From contig WSUB01000036.1 in assembly GCA_019633425.1 (NCBI GenBank), positions 124,001-188,000 on the forward strand: a stretch of 64,000 bases of DNA, given 5' to 3'. This stretch comes from Tulasnella sp. 424 (lineage: Eukaryota > Basidiomycota > Agaricomycetes > Cantharellales > Tulasnellaceae). The position numbers and the translations under genes are program-made. Shown here one piece after another: positions 12,601 to 23,886 of the stretch (its first letter is position 1; the number at the start of each line of letters is the position of its first letter). The notes below the pieces were generated by a model, which ran no database searches, was not told the DNA's origin, and saw only the letters and a program-made list of their open reading frames with translations.

Positions 12601-14948
12601 CGCGCAAGCCGGATGTTCGGTCGCATCTTGCAAAATCTTGGCCAAGTCGGCATCCTTGAATTTTCCAGTCTTCTCATCACGCCAAATGCCCTCCATCCAG
12701 AAAATCTCCCACTCTGCAGGCCGAAGAGGGTCGTTGTCGCGGGGTTTCGTGCCGTATACAGGGTACGGCTGTTTGGGTTTGGTGGATGAGTCTTTGCCCT
12801 TGTCGTTGGAATCAGTGTTGGACTTCTGGTCCTGGGCCTTTTTGGTCAGCTCGGCGATTTTGTTGTTATACATCTCAGGAGTGAGCTAAAAAGTGACGCA
12901 AGGGGTAAGGAAAATAAGACGAGCGGTCAGAGTGGTTGTTGGCTTGATGAGAGCGGACGAAGGGGAGAAAAAGAAAACGCACATCATCCCAAGACTGGAT
13001 GTTCTCCCCGCGGAACAAACCGCGCATCATCGCCTCGGCCCACTTTTCGTCCTTTGCAGAGATACTAGCGTGGAAGTGGTAGAGAGCGGTAAACTAAAAG
13101 CAGGACCAAAAAAAAGAAATAAAGAGCCGTTAGCCTGTGACCGAATCAATAAGACGAAATAGGGATACCCACCTCGATCGAGACAACGTTTCCAGTACCA
13201 CGCTCGGAGACACTGTTAATACGAGTTTTGTTAGAACGGAGAAGGTGGACTGAAACAAGCTCAAAAACATGCCTGTGATCTTGGTTGCGGAAATCGGTGA
13301 GGGGGTCCAAAGCCCACGAGTTGCCCTCGCGAACCAAGCCAAGAATAGCAGCCTATAAAATATGCAGAAGCGCGGGTCAGAGAAAGGGTCCGGAAATAAA
13401 ACCCAGAAGATCTATCTTCCACGCACAAGATAGTCAGCCAAGATGGTCTGCATGAAGAAACCACTGTTGACAAGTCGAGCGGTGTTGAACAGGTCATCAT
13501 CTTGCTTCTTCTTGGCTTTCTCTTCCGTCGGAGGCGGGTTGACAAACGTCTTGTTCTCGTTAATCTCCAAGAGCTTCTGCGCGATGTAGTTGTGGTTTCG
13601 AGAGAACAAGATGGCGAGAGCGCCGGTGGACGGTGGCATGCGGGCCAAGCGGCTGTCGGCGAAGCAGTCGTTGTAGATCTTGCCGGTACCGTCGTTGCGG
13701 CGGACGTTGTCCTGTTCGGATTGGGAGTTTCCGTAGAGGATTGAGAGGTCGAGATACGACGAGGTCTTGTTCCAGGGCTCTTGAGGATCACGCTCAGGAG
13801 AATGATCAGTACTGAAGAGCTAACGAGAACAGTAGCATTAGTACAGGAAAAGCGAGGGCGTATGTTGGGGGGGGGGGGGACGTTACCTGGTGGATGACCA
13901 AGTTGGCGAAAGCGAAGAAGTGGCTGCTCAATCCAGCCGGATGTTCGACGACTTTTTCTCTCTTGAGGAGCGCATCGAAGACGAGTTCGGGCGATGGAAG
14001 CTCGTTGGCGGGGAGAGGGTGGGTTCCTTGAACGCTTCGAGCGTAGGGCACGCCCGCCTAATGTCCATCTCGTCAGACTCTGGGCGTTGAGCGGACCAGA
14101 ATTAACATCAGACAAACCTTGCCCATGTCCTTGTGCCAAAGAGAAGTCCCGGAACCATCTGCAGAGCGGTAACGATGCTTACGGCCAACAATGGCTTGAG
14201 GAGGATGAGGAAGGTCCTATGAAAACGCAGAGAGACATTCAGTCGCGCACAATAAGGGGAAAAGGGTTGATGATGCTCACATTGTAGAGGAGAGTGATGA
14301 CCTTGTCCGTCAACTTCTTCTTGGCAGGCAACTCTTCAGGGTACCTCGCGAGGAAGATCAAGAGCTGTTCAAGAAGGAACTTGCGATCGTCCTGGCCTCC
14401 GTTGGTTTTGGAGGCGACGAGAGCATCGATGATTGCGGAGGCTTCCGTGAAAATGTTTTCGACGGGGAGACCATTTTTGAGCTTGAGTGGAGTAGGGAGC
14501 AGGAAAAGTGTCAGGGTACACATAATCAGCATGTCAGGGCATGATGGATTGTTAGCTGACCTGCTCGCGAACACCGTCGATAAGTTTTGCGGCGATACTG
14601 TGGCGACCTCCGTCATCATCGATACATTCGAGCTCGGTCTTGTTGGTAACAGGTCTATAGAGGGCACGTCCCAAACGAAGGAAGGTCAGGTCTAACGACC
14701 GCCTCGCGACGAAAATCAGAGGACGTACAGAGCGATATGAGAACCTCTGCAGGAAGAAGGGGGAGAAAGAACAGAGTGTCAGAATTGGTGGTCGTGCGGA
14801 AGAGAGAGAGAGACAGGAAACAAGGGACAGGCACACACCGTTCGGCATATTCGGCAGTAATGTCGAGAGCATTGTCGACGACTTCTAGGGCGGCCCCGAC
14901 AACCTGCTTGGTGATAGTGACCGGGTTGAGAGTGGATGGAGTGAGCAT
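9614..14948 (-). CDS. ppo: Psi-factor-producing oxygenase (Ppo / linoleate diol synthase type)
   Basis: I reconstruct 25 exons with every phase consistent (about 1202 residues): 14839..14948, 14561..14702, 14281..14481, 14118..14216, 13887..14057, 13427..13819, 13273..13352, 13173..13212, 12983..13093, 12587..12885, 12465..12522, 12370..12399, 12267..12313, 12088..12206, 11976..12026, 11774..11917, 11253..11707, 11110..11195, 10910..11030, 10662..10836, 10273..10574, 10166..10214, 10042..10108, 9876..9983, 9614..9764. The N-terminal half is a haem-peroxidase dioxygenase: FAFANLVIHQ (putative distal His), SSYLDLSILYG, and ALYHFHASIS with the catalytic Tyr and proximal His. These enzymes oxygenate C18 fatty acids to oxylipins that govern sporulation. 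The C-terminal half is a P450-like domain with an intact ExxR helix (EALRLAP), but the haem loop reads GDGLIKLLGQDYV with Leu where Cys is expected. The second exon's start is the least certain. Confidence 0.92.
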
Positions 14949-15033
14949 GGTTGGAAGGATTGAAGAGAAGAGGAGAGGAGAGGATGAGATCTAGGGGTGG
15001 ATGGAGAACGAAAGATGCTTGAAAAGGTCCAAG

Positions 15034-15042
15034 TATATATAT
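15034..15042 (-). promoter_or_regulatory. TATA-like element of the dioxygenase gene
   Basis: A TATATATAT run lies about 85 bp upstream of the ATG at 14948, a plausible core promoter position for the minus-strand dioxygenase gene. Confidence 0.45.
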
Positions 15043-16868
15043 CCCTCCAGCTCGCTCTGTACTTTGGGGCGAGTGTCTCCGGAGTTTGGGGTTTTTGGCG
15101 CTCGGAGCCTTCTTCGATCGTCGGACTCCTTGTCCGCAAGTGTCCCCCTTCATAAGAATTCACGAGGAAACGCGTCGCGCACTTGTTCGCTTCCCGGCGG
15201 TTTCGATTAATCTCGCCTCCGAGACGCGCAGCTCTCCGTCCTCAAGGCTCAAACGTCGGACGCGTCGTCTTGAAATGATGGATTATTGAGAAGAGTGATT
15301 TTGCGAGCTCAGCCGCTGAGGCTCACTGTTGCAGACGAGCGAGTCGACATGGGCCAAAGGTATTTGGTGGGGCGAACTTCAACTGGACCCTTTCTCTAGG
15401 TTGACACTCTACGCCTCTTCCGACTTGAACTTGGAAAAGAGATGACGTTGTTTCCCTGCCCCACAACAACTTTGGAAAACATGTGAAAGTCCTCGGCCCA
15501 AGCTCGGTGACGCGTTCTTAAATTTATTCGGAATCTCTGAAGGGCGTTGCATTTTGGAGCTGCCAAACAGACTTTTTGTTCAGACCATCTGAGGTTTGCA
15601 CAGTCAGTCATACAGCCTCAGAATAGGGCGCCAAAATAAAACGAAAAGCTGGATACCCCACCTTTCCGTAATAAGCGAATGGCACCGCCGCGAAAGAAAA
15701 CGCGAATTAGCCTCCGGTCCCTTACTCGGAGCGGGAGTCTCTCGGCTGTTGACCTTGAACTAGAGGATCATCCTGATCCCAGCCACTCGGAGATGAGAAA
15801 TTGACTTCAGGTATTTCGGCGCTCAATGCGAAATGATATCGAATGATTGGGAAGGCACAAGCACTTCGGGGAGAAAGTGGGAGGGCCGTAAACGCCTTCA
15901 AATGTTGAACCGTGGGAATATCGTTGACGGGTCTAACCGTTAGGCCGACCTCCACTTTGCCGCCCTCGTCACATCAGTAAAGCCATTGTTACGCCTTATA
16001 ATTCCAGAACTGTCACATCAAGGGGTGAACATCTCTTCTCTTAGATTTCTGCTACGCTTACAGCGGGAACCCGCGGTTTCCGCGAGAGAGGTTTAAACTT
16101 GAGCACGGTTGCTCACCACGGGATCCAGCGATTTTACCTAGAGTGACTCATTCATCCATTCTGGCATCGTTTCGCCCCTCATTTATTGCTCCGTAAGTGG
16201 CATACAAAGACTAAGGTCTCGTTCGTTCACTCTGTCGGCACCGCCACTTCTTACGCCCGAAGCGCGAATTTGCGTTTTTAAGGACCCCTAGACCTAAATT
16301 CGAAACTGATCGTTTCCCCATAATGTTATCGGGGATGATTAGCTCAGCATGGTGTCTAATCTTATCGATTCCCTTGGCTGAGATGCCAAGTAGATTGAGG
16401 TCCGAACCTCAGCACCTTCTTGACTTGGCAGAATGTGAACCAGCTGCGCCTTGGCACAACCTTCCAATTAGCGTCACTTTATTTTGTCGTGCTCGAGCAT
16501 CGCTCGGTGCCAAAGCCCGTGCTTAGGCTTGGCTCCTTGCAGTCACCGCTATCCCCCGCGTGTAAAGCAGTGACCTCTGGGTACGGGTCAAATTGCCTGC
16601 CCCCCACCGTTTCACACGTACAGTCATTCGCTCTACCACACCCCAAACCCATTCTCCAGAATACCGCGTATTGCCTTTGACCAACCAACGTTCCACAGCT
16701 GGCTTTAACTTACTGATGTGGCGCTGGAGCGTCGGCGGATCTTAGCTGTGGAAGAACCCCTGTGGAGAACCTTGTTGTCGACACCACACATGACCAAAAC
16801 TGCTGCTCTCGGTTTGATCCGCTAGATAGAGTCGGACGTTTTGCCTTTTTGAGAGTGGAGGTATCCAC

Positions 16869-16906
16869 TGATAAGATAACTTCTTGTCTGATAAGATAAG
16901 ATTATC
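16869..16906. promoter_or_regulatory. Cluster of GATA-type motifs
   Basis: Within 38 bp there are two copies of TGATAAGATAA plus GATAAG and an inverted TTATC. HGATAR sites are bound by fungal GATA factors, including siderophore/iron (SRE/Urbs1 type) and nitrogen regulators. The cluster lies about 2.5 kb upstream of the first ferric reductase ATG, so a role in iron control is only suggestive. Confidence 0.35.
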
Positions 16907-17942
16907 CTGCTTTACCCCAGGTCCTCACCACGCGCCCGAAGCTCGTAGAGACTTCGATTCTTCACCACTTGCCTGGGACTTCTCAATTGCTGACGACAGA
17001 AGCCTCTCACACAAAAGCTTCTGTGGCCTCCTCCTAACCGACATTGAACTCTTTGCTTCGAAACCTCCTTACCCCAACCAAGTTTTCCTGGATTTTGAAC
17101 GCCGATAGATGGGCCTCAACAGGCTTTGTTACGTTCAGATCTGGTTACTACTAAAGACATTTGGAAGACTATTCTCGATGCCAAGCGACAACGCTCACCT
17201 CGGGACCGAGGCCCATCGGCCGACCGTCTGGTGGACATCGACAAGTCTTCCCGACATGGCTCGTGCGCGCAACAGGCAGTGGAAACCGACAGGTCAACAA
17301 GTGCGCAATCTCACTCCTAAGGACTCCGATAGCCCCGGAGCATCTTAGTGGTTCCCGATATCCCGCCAGAGGAGCAATGAAGGCCGAAAGGCACCGCCAT
17401 TTTCGTCCTAACATTCGCAATTCACCACCATCTTACCCTTAATGGAATTGGTCCGCCTCGTACCCTTAGACCACTAGGACTCGGTCCGGTTAGATGCACG
17501 CCTCCTCGTGAATTAACGTGTAGTGATTCTCAGAAGCTGCGGCGGACATTGGAATCTTTGTTCGGGGACGTCAACCTACAGTGCGCGGAGTAGGGTTCTC
17601 ATGCTCATTTAGATTCCGTCGTTTGGAGCAGAAAATAACCTCACGGCGGCCTCGGCCGATTTGCTGTCCTCTGAGCTCATTGAAGATTGCGAAAGGGATG
17701 GTCTGGGACTTTACCAAGTCGCAGAAACGCGACCTTACCTTGATCAGACCGACATCCTGTTCTGGTCATTTCTACATTTGTGCATCGCCCTACGGACTAT
17801 GAATCAGTTATCCGAGTCGTCAGCAAGGTTCACTGCTCTGCTGGCGACCACAATATTTTTTGCTCGTGGATGTTTTTCTCCGGGGCCCGACAAATTTCCC
17901 ATCTCGCTTGCCTCCGCCGCAGAGATGCCACCGGGGCACACC

Positions 17943-18471
17943 ACATTATCTGACAACCTCCCCAGTTATCTGATAATCGAGTGGGACTTCGATGATGCAC
18001 ACTGTATTGCGAAGAACTACCTCGGCAAGATCAGAGTTCCTCAAATGAAGGAGACCGGTAGCTGCGCCCAAATTTACCCCGCGGTTATGTCAGATGCCCT
18101 GTGGGGTCCGCGTAGTTATCTGATAACTCTCGGGGCTATCTGATAACTCTCGGGGCTATCTGATAATATATTGGCTCGCATGTGATCTACGGGTCTTCCT
18201 CGAGAGTATCCCATGTGTTTTCCTCTTCCGGGATCGTCCCGGTTCGACTCGTCCAAAACAAAAAGGCGACCCACAAAGCGTTTCATATGCTTTGGGTCCG
18301 TCGCACACGCGAATATGGCAACCCATGCGATAAATGAACCATCTAGGACGTCCTTGACCTTGTGGTCCGAAGATGACCGAAGCGAGGGACTGGAGATGGG
18401 GACCAAATTTTGCTGGAGCGCGGGAAACTTCTGTCGCGTTGTCATCGGGCGCAACCCCGTTATCTGATAAC
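17943..18471. repeat. Family of GTTATCTGATAAC palindromes
   Basis: The 13-bp odd palindrome GTTATCTGATAAC is present exactly at 18115-18127 and 18459-18471. Near copies lie at about 17944, 17965-17977, 18136-18147 and 18156-18167. The middle copies form a 20-bp tandem unit (CTCTCGGGGCTATCTGATAA). A related copy lies far away at about 35668. Such clustering is typical of subterminal or terminal repeats of DNA transposons; alternatively the motifs act as paired GATA sites. Confidence 0.5.
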
Positions 18472-19187
18472 GTGTTATCAGCCCTTCGATAACTCTCGAA
18501 GATGTCTCAGCCCCGACCCCCACACTCGTCCCTACCAAACTAAGAATAGAGTACGCGCACCTCGGATCTTTTTTGAATGAAAACTCTGCTTATTATTTTT
18601 ACCTCCATCATTTTCTTGTATGCTTTTGTCGCACCAAAGTCCGAGTCGGGTTCCCAGGCGTCATGTGCGACGAAATCGTGTGAACTACGCCCTTTTTCTG
18701 CGGGGGAGACGACCACGACCACCCACCGAGAAACCCCTGCTCTTTGCAAGCCGGAATGAGAATGTAGTGCAGTACACGTTCAAGAGCCAGTCCAGTCCAA
18801 CGAGGAGCGATATTCAGAGGGATAGTTTAGTGAACGATGGCCGTAACCGAGCGTTCTGTGGATGATTGGAGCCGAAGTGAGTTCGCAGGCCTTTGATCTC
18901 CAGTTCGGCTCTCATAATGACGCAAAGTGAGTTTTAGGCAAAAAAACCTGAGCCGTATTCCTGGTGCACTTTCTCTTCAGATTGAGTGCAATGGCTCTCG
19001 GCCGGAGAACCGGGTCGGACACTCAAAACTGCTACTCCTGAGCCAAGCTCTTCTTTACGCTTGAAGTCGCGAAAATAGCCCACGCGAGATGCCTGGGCAA
19101 ATTGCGTAACCCTAAACGCCTCAATGGGTGGTACAGGCTGGGCTCCGATGCAGTTTTCCCCCCACAACTTGTCTGGACATCTCCAGG

Positions 19188-19194
19188 TATAAAA
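19188..19194 (+). promoter_or_regulatory. TATA box of the first ferric reductase gene
   Basis: TATAAAA lies 258 bp upstream of the ATG at 19452. An out-of-frame upstream ATG at 19417 lies between them and overlaps the start, which could lower translation of the main frame. Confidence 0.45.
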
Positions 19195-19451
19195 TGGTCG
19201 GAGGATTCTGGGAGGGAGACGACCAAGCTCTGTAGGGACCACTCAGCTTTCGTGTCTTCCGCAACGCCCTCCTCCATTTCCTCTCCATTTCATCCCTCTC
19301 CCCGTACATCTTACGACCTCTCATTCCCTCACGCCCCCGCTAAGCCGCTGCTAGCGACGTGCCGTCCCCCTTCACTTAGTACGTGTCACATCTCTTCCTC
19401 TTCTTCGGCGAATAGCATGTCGCTGACTACCCACTACCACTTAGCGAGCTC

Positions 19452-21847
19452 ATGTCATTCCCCGATCCTTGGACGCTGCGTCCGCGGCAGGACGGTGGCC
19501 ACGGTCAGAACGGCCAGACCAGCCAAACGAACAACGGCCAGCAAACCGGTCAAGCTAGCCAAAACTCCACGAATAACCAGCAGGGGGGCCATGGTCACAA
19601 CAACAACGGTCCTTCCAACGAAGATATCGCGGCTTACATGAACTACGCCACCTTCGGAATCATCTTCCTCCTCTTCCTCCTCTCCCTTCCTCGAGCTTGG
19701 GCACGATACCGACATCCTACTGCTCGCCGATTTACGCTCCGCTTCAAATCTTCTTCCAAAAAGAACAACGAGTCCACCGAGCGTGCCGTTCCCCAGCGAC
19801 AGGAAACCTCGTCTTCGGGAGCATCCTCGTCGGGAGATGATCATCCTACTAACGACAAGGGCCCAGAATTAACTTACGACATCACTCCCACTACGCCTAT
19901 CGAGGGACATTCTATTCCCTCTCTGGTCTCCCCTCCCGTCCAACCCGTACCATCTCGCGTTGCCTCATTGACCGCGAAATTCCACCGCGTCAACCGTTAC
20001 CTCCACCTCCCGTTGTTCAGTACCGGATACAGCTATGGGCAAGGCATCGCCTTTTCGATTTACGCGTTCTTCATCTGCTTTGGATGCTTTTACAAGAACT
20101 TCCCAAGTTTCAATCCTAAACGCGCTGGCTGGATCGCTACGGGTCAGTACCCTCTCATCTTTGCCCTTGGTGCCAAGAACAACGTGGTTGGCTTTCTGCT
20201 TGGCGTTGGCTACGAAAAGGTGAGTGAGATGGCAATCGGAACCTGTGGCTGCGTCCTCACGATTATCCTGACATAGCTCAACGCGTGGCACCGCTGGGTC
20301 GGCAAGACGATGTTCGTCGGCTCGATGGCCCACGTCGTCGGTTACTTAGTTCGATGGACTGTTAGTGGTCGCTTGGTCCTGGGATCCAAGCGTCAGCCAC
20401 ACGGCTGGGCTGCATTCGCTGGGCTTTGCCTTCTGTGTATCATCAGCATCCCCCCAATCCGCAAGTACTCCTATGGAATGTTCTGGCACACGCATTGGAT
20501 GGGCTACGTGATGATGATCGTTGCAGTAAGTCTTTACCGTGAGATATTGCTTATGGCTGTGAATGACTTGATTGATTGGACTGTGACTGCAGATGGTCTG
20601 GCATGCGGAAGAGGGATGGAAGTGGTCTGTTGCTGCGTCCGTTATCATCATCTTCGATCAGGTGCGTACTGATTTGCTTGCACACAACCGCGTTCCTTCC
20701 AGTTAACTTATGATTTGGTATATAGATCTGCCGCGTTTTCAAAACCTCCTTCACATACGCTACCATCACTGCGGTTCCCGAGCTCGGATGCACCCGCGTC
20801 GAGGTACCACATCTCACCCGGGGATGGAGAGCTGGACAGCATGTTCGACTGCGCACCGTTTCAACAGTCATGGGACCCTTTGACGCTTTCGAGGCCCACC
20901 CCATGACAATTGCTACAGTCTCAGAGAGTGCAGGACGAGAGGGTTTGGTGTTCTACGTCAAGAAAGCCGGAGATTGGTCAAATCGACTCTACGAAGCTGC
21001 CAAAGGACCGGAGAAAGTTCTTGAAGGTGAGGCGAGCGAGAAGGGAATTGAAAACATCGCCGAACAATCGGCAAAGATGAGGATGGTCATCGAGGGACCG
21101 TACGGTAAGGCGATATTTTACCGATTCGGTTTGGCATTCGACTGACCTGGGGGCTAATTGAACAGGTGGACCCGGTCACGACGTTCTCTCGAGCTTTTCC
21201 TCTGCCTTCATTGTTGCGGGAGGTAGCGGTATCACATTTGGTCTATCCAGCGTGGACGAAATCATCCGTGAGGCGGAGAAGGGGCTCGCCAAGACAAGAA
21301 TGATCGAGTTCATTTGGGTTATTCAGGATCCTTGTAAGCAAGCAATTTCTCTCGCTTTACCTGAAATTACTGTACTAACGACTCATCTGTCAATGGAATG
21401 CGTAGCCTCCTTGCTTCACATGATGCTCGTCCTTCAAACCTTCCTGGATCGTGTCGCTCGTCTCCCCACCCTCGGCATCAAGATCGATGTCTTTTATACT
21501 CGCGCAATGCCAGGGAATATCTCTCACACGCTCAACAACGGCATCAACCTTCCCGAGAACGTCACACTCAGCCCTGGTCGGCCCAAGCTCGACGTTATGC
21601 TGGATCATTTCGTGGATATAACCAGGCAGTTGCCGGAAGGTACAGAAGGGCTACGTGGAACCGTTGTGGGGTGCTGTGGCCCCGCAAGTTTATGTCAGAG
21701 CGTGAAGCGCGCAGAGCTTAGTATCAAGGGCAAGAAGCGGGAAGCGGTTGGCGGAATTGAGGTCGTTGAGGAGTAAGTGTCTAGCCGGGTGCGGTGGGTC
21801 TGAAGGCAGCTAATATTTTCCTTGGCTTTAGGCTTTTCAACTGGTAG
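19452..21847 (+). CDS. Ferric reductase, FRE type (copy 1)
   Basis: Seven exons: 19452..20219, 20277..20525, 20593..20661, 20726..21104, 21166..21333, 21406..21772, 21832..21847; 671 residues. The N-terminus is Gln/Asn-rich, followed by membrane spans. Haem-coordinating histidines fit WHRWVGK...MAHVVGYLVRW and FWHTHWMGY...MVWHAEEGW, the paired pattern of ferric-reductase-like membrane domains. The FAD motif is HPMTIATV. NADPH-binding elements are EGPYGG and GGSGITFGL, and GCCGP lies near the C-terminus. The family reduces Fe(III) or Cu(II) at the plasma membrane before uptake, moving electrons from cytosolic NADPH through FAD and two haems. The tandem partner at 23887 has identical lengths for exons 2 to 7. 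Confidence 0.93.
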
Positions 21848-23585
21848 ATTGGAGGAGACGAGGGCGGCTGGCAGTAGAGACCCGAGGTCCCAGCTGACAT
21901 TGTGTGAAATTAAACAGTTATTTGTTTGTTCGTGGTTTGTAACCAGTCCCAGACGCAATAGATCTTCATCCCCCCTTTAATCCTTGCTACGTCCCCTCCG
22001 CCGCCGCCGTCATCAATCCTCCAAAGAATTATATGCTCGTAGAAGGCGAAATCACTTCTTTGAGGCGTGCTTGCCGGTTACATATGGAATCCGCGATGAC
22101 CGCATGGCAATCGGCTTCGTTGTTATGCCCGGCGACAGTTCCTCCACCAGAACCTCTCAAGTCAGATTCCGTTGACTACGCTAATCTCATGGCGTTCGTG
22201 TTCCGGTATTCTTTGCTGCGGCGAATTCACAATGTCTCAGTCCATCGATATACGAGGCAGCGGAGACGAATCGGGGGCGTTTGCGCTCTGGGATTCCACG
22301 TATGGCATCTTCCGCTCATTGTGGGGTCGTGAGCCAATTTTCCTCAATTTGCTCAAGTCCCTTCAAGTCCCCGGGTGCACTTCGCGATGAGGACCTTAGG
22401 AGTTCGTCGATCGAGAACTTCCTTTTCCCTCCGCTCCCCTAGCGGTTTCTCAAGCCTACCGGGATGGTTATCACCTTGTTCAGGATGAACCTACTTCTCT
22501 TCCTTGCTGCGTACGAGACGTGATATGTTAGATCGCTAATTCTTGTGCCATCCGGAAGATGAACACAAGCTTCGGTTTTTCCTCTCAGCCCGAAATATTC
22601 CCATGCTCGGGGCTCGAGGGGCGGCCAAGAGTAATGTCTTCAAGCAGCCTCGACAGCAGAAACCCAAAAGTCCACCCAAATGCTGTTGTAACTTTAGCAA
22701 CGTGCCCTGCGTTATTGAAATCTTAGCTTTCATCATCATCATCATTAGTATTTTGGAACACTACAGTTCGGCATGATCAACCCAAATTTACCCTCTCGAT
22801 CATCCGTCATAGAAACTCTGTTTTTAGCGTCGGCTTGATTTGCTACTACCGATCGGCTGGCTCGGCAGCTATTGCCATTCGCACCCTCATTGCGAGTAAA
22901 CTTCGGACGATCGACAGTAACGAAATCGTATCCTCACGAAAGCCAAGATAAATTAAGAGCAGATCAAAACGATTGCATGGGCGCCAAGGGGTGTGCCAAG
23001 TGCGAAAGCTCGCTATTCTTGGAGAGATGTCTTATTCAGTGAAGCCAGTAGCCAAGACTAATACCATTCATGGTTCCAGAACTGAGGCGTGGCAAGTTTC
23101 CGAGAATGTCCGTAGTTGTCGTGTGAGAAGTTTTTTCGATCATCTTCCCTCGATTTAACCCCTCTCTCGTGTGATCTGCTCGGATGTTGACGTCAGTCGA
23201 CTATTTGCCCAACATCAATTAAATGCGATGTCAGGGCGCAATGTTCATATTTTTCCAGTTGCGGCAACCTTGGAGGAACTGCTCTGTTCGATCCGCAGCG
23301 GTGTTTCATTCGGGGTCGCTCCTTTGGACCACCCGCTGTCACTACATATCACATCGAATCCATCCGGCAAATTATCTCGCTACCCGTACGACGATCTGGC
23401 TGAACCAAGGACCACGACCGGTTGTCTTACAAAGCCAGAACCCGTTTTCAGCGCTCTCTCGCGGGAATAGGCCCCACACCGGGTTTCTGGCTTTTCAACC
23501 CCCAGCCCCAGACAAGGGCATTATGAGCGCTACAATGATGTATGAGTCGCCCATCGGATGCCCTAGGAGACTCGGGAATCCTCGC
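21848..23585. other. Intergenic between tandem ferric reductases
   Basis: No gene is supported. There is a short CAT/ATC microsatellite near 22731-22746. The frames at 23171..23591 show no domain and are not called. Confidence 0.5.
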
Positions 23586-23593
23586 TTATAAAA
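23586..23593 (+). promoter_or_regulatory. TATA box and possible leader intron of the second ferric reductase
   Basis: TTATAAAA lies about 300 bp upstream of the ATG at 23887. A GTAAGT at 23788 and a TAG at 23878 could delimit a 5' UTR intron just before the start codon. Confidence 0.4.
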
Positions 23594-23886
23594 GGACCAG
23601 GATGAATGCCTGGAAGGAGAAATACAGGCCTCTCCCTCAGCTCTGTCCCTTGACCATCGTTCGTCCACATCTACTCTCTGTCCTATATTAGAGTGCAGCT
23701 AAAATTGTCTCCTCTAGCTCTTGGTCGACTCAAGGTGTTCTCGCTATCATCCTCCCCAAGCTCGAAGACCTTAGTCGCCTCCACCCCGTAAGTGCGAACT
23801 TCTTCTGCTTTCCCAACACTTCCTTCGACGCCAGACGAGCTGAGAGCTAAGATTCCCATCTGTTTGACCACAAACTAGCTCTCTCG

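Larger units (their letters stand above)
15050..19187. other. Gene-poor 4-kb region
   Basis: No gene model could be built here. The longest frames (for example 17661..18143 plus, 15722..15955 minus) show no domain and no splice logic. The region does hold a GATA-type motif cluster (16869-16906) and a dispersed palindrome family (17943-18471), listed separately. It may be eroded transposon sequence, a long regulatory region for the ferric reductases, or both. Confidence 0.5.

Noticed and set aside
13869..13880. Run of about 12 G residues
   Set aside because: It lies inside an intron of the dioxygenase gene and has no clear function; it may be a length-variable homopolymer.
17661..18143. 160-residue plus-strand frame in the gene-poor region
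   Set aside because: No domain, no neighbouring exons, and the frame runs through the palindrome repeats.
22731..22746. CAT/ATC microsatellite
   Set aside because: Too short to be notable.
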